DNA of 64,000 nt from Gymnopus androsaceus JB14 (taxonomy: Eukaryota; Basidiomycota; Agaricomycetes; Agaricales; Omphalotaceae): NCBI GenBank assembly GCA_009733575.1, contig ML769418.1, forward strand, positions 273,498 to 337,497, given 5' to 3'. A program made the translations under genes and the position numbers. Within the stretch, counting starts at the first letter, position 1. Every line of letters begins with the position of its first letter. Below, in pieces: positions 58,362 through 64,000 of this stretch. The notes below the pieces were generated by a model. That model saw only the letters and a program-made list of their open reading frames with translations, had not been told where the DNA came from and ran no database searches.

Positions 58362-61063
58362 ATGGCGTCACCCAAACTCTTCGAGAATGCATCCCAATTC
58401 AGTATTCAAGAGTCTGAATTCAATGCTGTTGCTGGCGACCTCATTATGAATAATACGAACAACTACAACTACTTTGGAGACGCTCCGTCGAGTCAAATGA
58501 TCTCTGGTAGATGGGTTTGTTCATTTACTTTCTCCATGCTTAAAAATCTATTTTAATATCCGAAACAGTTTCGCGTTATCCCAGATGGTGATGTCTTCGT
58601 ACTTAGTACAAGTTCTAGTGCGATCAAGGCCTCACAAGGTCTGGTAAAAGTTGTGCGGTCAATCAGCACTGTTCAAGTGGTGGGGCTTGGGGAATCAAAC
58701 AAGTTCACTGTTGTGGCTTATGAAGGTCCTCATTCACAACAGGCGCGTTCTCCGAAATATAGTTGTATTCACTGAGACTTATAGCTTTTCTTAGGCTTTC
58801 GAAGATGATCTGGTTCAACACTCTCGTTTACGGTGACTAACTTTGCATAATAAGTGATTACAGATGTTTTTCTGATATTCTTTGAACTATCGATAACTAT
58901 CGCTAGACACCCTAACCTCATTCAGTTGTTTGGACTCATACATGGGTGTTCTGTCCCAGCAATGATATTCCATAGCGGTGAGTGAGCATTCTTTCTGGAA
59001 TAATTTAGCTGTCCTTCAATCTTGTCTGCTCTCAGAGTTGATTCCCCTGCGGCACTTTGCTGAGCAATGCTCTTCAAGTCCTTTTGCACTTGTATATCTA
59101 AAGTATCGATATGTAGGGTCATAATCTTAGATCTCACTTTTCAACTACTAACAAACTTTTTAGACAATTGACTCCTTGAAGGCCAAGGAGGCAGTGACAG
59201 GGGTGATTTCAAATTTGCATTTCAATCCATGTATCTGAATTAATATTGACTATCTTTCACAGTCCATCTATTCCATTGAGTGGCGTGTTGTGGATGAGCA
59301 ATTCTGGATACAACCATCATCTGGGCTCATATGTGCAGGACCATTTGCTCCATTGTCCAATTACATTGGTGTTCAAAGGTCTCACCGGTATTATGATCAA
59401 CTGAACCACCTGGAAAATATTCCCCAGCTTAAGGTTGCATTCTACAAATCAGATAATGAGATCATAAGGCACATTGAAGATCATTTTGAATCTGTTGTGT
59501 CATTTGTGGAATCTCAACTTGGGACTTACAGTGGAAATCTCACATGTGAAGAATGCTCTGGGCATTTATTCACAGTTGGGTCTGTTATAAGTACATCTGA
59601 AATTGTAAGAAAAACCACTTGCCTGGGAAAATTCTACATTGATATATTTTCAAGGTTTATCCACTTAGACCTGGGAGAATCATTGCTCAAGTAGATACTT
59701 ACAAAGTACCTTATTCAATTGGGAGGTGGAATATAAACAGTGAACCTGGAGAACTACATTCAACTGGTTGGACTAGGTATAACTCTGCTAGTTGCATCCT
59801 GATATCCTATCACTTTAACCACTAACATAACACTACTAGGTTTCTCCCCTACTCACAATCTCTCTGTTCTGTTGACATGGAAATACAGACACAAATGTCA
59901 GCCCATGATCTTCAGGTTGCTTGGGTAGTACAAGCTGCCCATATTTTGGAAAATATAGACCAGAAGTATAGTGAGTACAATCACTTTGTTTGATATCAAC
60001 AAAATCTCACATAGAGCTCACATCAATTTAGCTTTATTCAGCTCTAGGATAAATATGTCTTTAAGGTCAACCCAGCAAGTCTTATCAAAACATCCTTTGT
60101 GGATCCGGCTCCCTTTTCTGTTCATTGCACCAGTGAAGATAACGGAAATTGAATCCATCCCATATTTTTCCTTTCACAATGAGCCTTACTTCTGGTCCTT
60201 TGACCTGAATGGAATACAAAAAATATCTCATACAACACAGATGCTTCTTGGGCTTCCCTCATTTGTCCCTGGTGTTTTTGGAGGGATGCATTGGTCTACT
60301 TCTGAACACACAGCAGTGTCACAATATTTGAGAAGCAAAGGCTTCTCTTCTGGGTTAAAATACTCATGCAAACAAGGTTATCCCCTTTTCAAGGTTCCAA
60401 AAAGTAATGTTCAAGTGGAGTCAGAGGAATTTGAAATTATTGAGGCAGTATCAGATGGTGAGTATCCGCAGAGGCTCTGAGCAGCAATGTTCTGCTGACC
60501 AGATCAATGCTAACTAGTAACAGATAATGCAGATGTACTAGTAGAAGAAGACTGGGCATTTATATCAGACAACCAATCCTGCCACTCATCTGGTAAGTCT
60601 TTTGTTAAGTTGGAGGGAATACTTCAAATTTATTCATCTATTCACAGATGATTTCGAGCAACATTTCAGCATGATTGGCTGCACCCAGAATCACAAGCTC
60701 TTCAACAAAAAACTAAGGCGAACTAGATCATTGTCTTCATTTAATCTGAATAGGGATATCCATGACCTTATAGAGAACAGTGATTGCAGCCAAAATCACA
60801 AGCTCGTCAACCAAAAACTAAGGCGAACTAGATCATTGTCCTCGTTTAATCCAAGTGGAGGTATTTATGAGCCTATAGAGAACAGGCTATTGAATTTGCA
60901 CAGCATATTCTGGTGTCAATACTGTTTTGATTCCAGATGGGTTCATCCGGCAGTTCGGAAACCGTGTACACACAGGGAACATCATATTAGACTGGCTATG
61001 GAGATGAATGGTTGTATCCCTTGGGAACATATGGATTTTTGCTTGGATCTCATTGACTACTAG
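58362..61063 (+). CDS. Kinase-like variant protein of an Agaricomycete-expanded family, with an internal tandem repeat
   Basis: The ATG at 58362 gives MASPKLFENASQFSIQESEF, then NAVAGDLIMN, an opening often seen on Agaricomycete NLR-like and kinase-like proteins. Introns at about 58515-58568 and 58743-58795 join a degenerate kinase N-lobe (RVIPDGDVFVLS, then KFTVVAYEG), and HPNLIQLFGLIHG matches the alphaC-beta4 region. The segment MIFHSELIPLRHF is typical of this group, but no HRD or DFG motif is visible, so catalysis is unlikely. Downstream comes PYFWSFDLNGIQKISH with LGLPSFVPGVFGG and a C-terminal part. That part contains two adjacent copies of a 32-residue unit (QNHKLFNKKLRRTRSLSSFN and QNHKLVNQKLRRTRSLSSFN) and ends HMDFCLDLIDY. 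The DNA is clearly richer in A/T than its neighbours. Exon borders between 59700 and 60600 are uncertain. The function is unknown. Confidence 0.6.
60689..60880 (+). repeat. In-frame tandem duplication of about 96 bases
   Basis: Bases near 60689-60784 and 60785-60880 encode two 32-residue units differing at scattered positions: QNHKLFNKKLRRTRSLSSFN then LNRDIHDLIEN, against QNHKLVNQKLRRTRSLSSFN then PSGGIYEPIEN. The stretch ctaaggcgaactagatcatt is identical in both, so the duplication is fairly recent. Confidence 0.8.
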
Positions 61064-61116
61064 TATTTTGTATTCATGCTTACTATACTATGTACTGTAG
61101 TAACTACATCACTAGT

Positions 61117-61250
61117 AGGCAGGACTTGGAAGCGCAATCACCAAAGGGTGAGGTCGGCCGCAGATAAGAGTACTCAACACCGGTCCCAGAGAAGGGATTT
61201 CCCTTTTTTCAGACTCTGGCGGGTTCATCCAAGGCTCATCCCACTGTTCC
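61117..61250 (+). repeat. Dispersed repeat, copy B
   Basis: Matches 53719-53860 in order: ggcaggacttggaagcgcaa, ataagag, caccggtccc, a T-rich tract, then gttcatcc. It carries an extra 20 bases near 61145 and is directly followed by the retrotransposon LTR. Confidence 0.65.
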
Positions 61251-61269
61251 TATTAGAGTTACATTCCTA

Positions 61270-61613
61270 AATAGGAAGTAGCAGCAGTAAGTCCACACAG
61301 GACTTAGTAGTAACGATCACACAGATTGATGGGGGACAACGGTGTTATTACAGGGTATGGTACCTAAGCTTATATACAGTCCTAAGTACAAACGATATAT
61401 CGGGCAAGTGGCTACTGCGTGAATATGTGTGGCTACTGTCCATACGGTAAAGTGGGTACTGCAAGAGAGCAAGTGGATACGGCGAGAGACTGAGTGGAGT
61501 CTGCGAGACGATAACAGTGGAGTGCATGGGATGGTGATACAAACAAGTGGAGACTACGAGAAAGCGTTCCATGTATAGTTCGATAGAATATATTTACCTT
61601 TGATATTCCAACA
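61270..61613 (-). mobile_element. 3' LTR of the copia element (outer end approximate)
   Basis: On the reverse strand the LTR begins TGTTGGAATATCAAAGG at 61613, directly after a purine-rich polypurine tract (AAGGGGAG), as expected for a 3' LTR. It contains an imperfect tandem array (61408-61565) with units starting gtggctactg, gtgggtactg, gtggatacgg and gtggagtctg, about 21-23 bases apart. The outer end lies somewhere between 61260 and 61330; without the 5' LTR, which is outside the window, it cannot be fixed. Confidence 0.6.
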
Positions 61614-64000
61614 CTCCCCTTCAAACCTTTGCTAATCCCATGGATGCTGCGAAGTGTTTGGCTTTCATCGAAGGTAAGGCTTTGGTGAAGATGTCTGCCG
61701 TCATGTTTTCGGTAGGGCAGTATGTAAGACGAATTTTTCCTTCCTCGATGACGTAGCGGATGAAGTGGTATCGGATATTGATGTGTTTAGTCCTAGCGTG
61801 AAAACAATCATCCTTTGCCAACGCAATGGCGGACTGATTGTCTGACTTGATAGAGGATTGCATGAGTAATTGGACCAAAGATTTCCGACAAAAGATTCCT
61901 AAGCCAGATCGCTTCCTTTGCCGCATGGGTCAAAGCGATATACTCGGCTTCCGTGGTGGATAAAGAAATGGTATCCTGTCGTTTCGACGACCAAGATACT
62001 GCTCCGCCATTCAACATAAAAACGTACCCGGAAATAGCATGTCGATCCTCTTGGGACATACCATCCGCATCCGTATAGCCTTGGACTGTCTCCTGGTTGC
62101 TCGTACTGAGCCAAAAGTCTCGAGTGTATTTGAGATAAGCGTAGACACGGCGTACACCGTTCCAATGAGTGATGCCGGGGTTTTGTGAAAAGCGAGCAAG
62201 GATAGAGACTGCATACGTGATGTCAGGTCTCGTAGCAACGGATAAGTACTGGAGGCCCAAGGGCCTCTCTGTAGGGTTTGTCGCGCATGAAAGCAATATC
62301 CTCAACCGTTTTGGGTGACTGGTCTTTGGTGACGTGAATGTGGGGATCGAAGGGAATAGAGAGTGGCTTTATATCCGAGAATCCATAGCGAGAGAGTATG
62401 GCGTCAATGTATGACCGTTGGGATAGGTGAATCATCCTATTATGAAGAGATCTTCGGATCTCAATCCCAAGTAGCCAATGGATTTCTCCGGAATCAACAA
62501 CTTCGATTATAGCCCCAATATCTTTCTTTAGTTTCTCCATGATGGCCAGGGTTTCGGTAACCAATGTCATGTCATCAACATGTATGAAAATGATGGTGAA
62601 GGGATTAGTGCGATAGAAAACAGCGTGATCAAAATCAGACCGTTTAAACCCAAGTTGGGTCATGATTTCCCTGAATCGCATGTACCATCGTTGACCGGCT
62701 TGTTTAAGTCCGTAAAGTGCGAGTTTAAGCCGTAAGGTTTGACCTGGTTTTACTCCCTATATCAATGCCTGGAGGTGCCTTCATAAAAATGCGCTCATTG
62801 TCGTCCAATTTCCCATAAAGGTAAGCTGATTTCACATCCATTTGGTGAATAATCATGCTCTTCTCAGCTCCAATGCTGAGTATAGCACGTGCTGATGCAA
62901 GTTTCGCAACAGATGCAAATGTTTCGTCTGGGAAGTAGTCAACGTCTGGGATCTGATTAAATCCACGTACAACAAGACGAGCTCTGTGTCCTGTAATGTG
63001 ACCTCGTTCATCCTTCTTGGTCCGATAGACCCATTTGGATGTGAGAATGTTTGCATCTGGAGGTGGAGTGACAATTGTATAGGTGCCACGCTCCTGGAGT
63101 CTGGAGATTTCGTCCTTCATGGCATCGTACCATTTGGAGCTGTCAGGTCGTCGCATAGCTTCTGCAACAGATAAAGGATCAGATTCGATTTCTGATGTTA
63201 CCTGACCTAGAGATGCGGTAAGATGTCGCAACTCATCACTTCCTTCTCCAAGTCCTTCAATGACGTCCCTGATCTTCTTGGTGGGTCGTCTGACTCGTTT
63301 CCCAGATACTTCGTCTGGTGCAATTGGTTCGGCAATCTCTTCTGGAACTGGTATGACAGGCTGTTCCGACTCGGTGACTGATGTTTCCAAATTTCCCAAA
63401 TTTCCATCCTCCCCTTCAACGGGTTGGATCTGCCTGTCAGAGAAAACTACGTTCCTCTCCGTTGTGACAGTGTGACGTGTTGGCCAGTAGATGTAGTGAC
63501 CATTCGATTCGGGTTCGAGTCCTATCCAGCGTCCTTCCTGGGCCTGTGGTTCCAATTTGCCGGGTTCCTTTTCTCGTTTAACATAAACGATACTGCCGAA
63601 GATTCGAAGATTAGTAATGTCCGGTTTAATACCAAACCGTTTCTCGTATGGAGTGGCCATTCCAATGGCTTTCTTCGGCGTCCTGTTCCAAACATATACC
63701 GCATATTTCATCATGAATCCCCAAAGCCATTTCGGGAGTCCTGATGAGATCAAAAGACTTCGAACTGCGTTAAGCAACGTTCGATGTGCGCGTTCCGCTA
63801 TACCATTGTGTTCCGGGGTGTCGTGTACCGTGAGACGTCGTCGTGTCCCAATGCGTTCCAGATATGCCGTGAATTCGTTACTGAGAAATTCTCCCCCTCG
63901 ATCAGAGTGGAGAACTTTAACAGTTGTGCCGTATTGAGTTTGGAGACCTGTTTGGAGAACCACGTACTGTGCGAATGACTCGTCCTTCAATTTCATTTGG
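61614..64000 (-). mobile_element. Ty1/copia retrotransposon, pol region, frame-broken and cut by the window edge
   Basis: The reverse strand encodes, from the right edge, the copia integrase core with HSDRGGEF and TPEHNGIAERAHR (catalytic Asp and Glu) and NRTPKKAIGMATPYE. The reverse-transcriptase region follows with KWVYRTKKDERG, MDVKSAYLYGKLDD and the active-site variant FIHVDDM (usually YVDD). RNase H comes next (YTDADGMS, TEAEYIALTHAAKEAIWLR, SDNQSAIALAKD, KHINIRYHFIRYVIEEGKI), with an end at 61621. Gag and protease lie beyond the window. Three single-base excesses break the frame, near 62750 (between integrase/RT segments), 62262 and 61880. It is a relatively young but inactive-looking copy inserted beside a dispersed repeat. 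The order integrase-RT-RNase H establishes the copia type. Confidence 0.9.

Overview
This window looks like a nuclear chromosome segment of a basidiomycete, most probably an Agaricomycete (mushroom-forming) fungus. Genes are split by many short introns of roughly 45-60 bases with GT..AG (occasionally GC..AG) ends, they lie on both strands with short spacers, and several families are typical of Agaricomycetes: an ADP1-type ABC transporter, a TmpA-like flavoprotein, a BTG/Tob-like protein, a GRIWYI-type multi-membrane protein and a kinase-like variant protein. No prokaryotic operon, CRISPR array or plasmid feature is present.

Layout. 1-2.7 kb is repeat-derived: a coiled-coil reading frame split by a degenerate short-repeat array, and an inverted-repeat pair. 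3.9-5.6 kb encodes an acidic low-complexity protein with repeated DSDPDAF boxes. 6.3-7.2 kb is a decayed MFS sugar-transporter. 8.0-16.4 kb holds an OPT oligopeptide transporter (-), a secreted agmatinase-like ureohydrolase (+) and a secreted M28-type peptidase (-), a set that could serve extracellular peptide and amine nitrogen use. 17.1-19.6 kb is an anoctamin (Ist2/TMEM16 family). 20.8-23.1 kb is a cytochrome P450, 25.3-26.9 kb a TmpA-like membrane oxidoreductase, and 28.6-32.6 kb an ADP1-like ABCG transporter. 33.2-39.5 kb is a three-copy tandem array of pirin/YhaK-type bicupin genes, the first copy frame-broken. 39.7-41.9 kb is a GH79-type glycosidase, followed by a convergent BTG/Tob-like gene, a seven-helix-type membrane protein, a dienelactone hydrolase and a Cys-rich nuclear-type protein.

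From 49 kb onward the sequence is a graveyard. It has an intron-containing tRNA-Thr(CGU), two kinesin relics on either side of a healthy NmrA-like gene, a relic of a Snf5/Sfh1 chromatin-remodelling subunit, and dispersed repeats. An A/T-rich kinase-like gene with a tandem protein repeat follows. A frame-broken Ty1/copia retrotransposon runs off the right edge.

Several otherwise well-conserved genes (agmatinase, anoctamin, pirin copy 1, copia pol) are broken only by single extra bases. That pattern may reflect uncorrected insertion errors in the assembly as much as true decay. All exon structures were read by eye from splice consensus and family conservation; starts are stated as uncertain where I could not resolve them.
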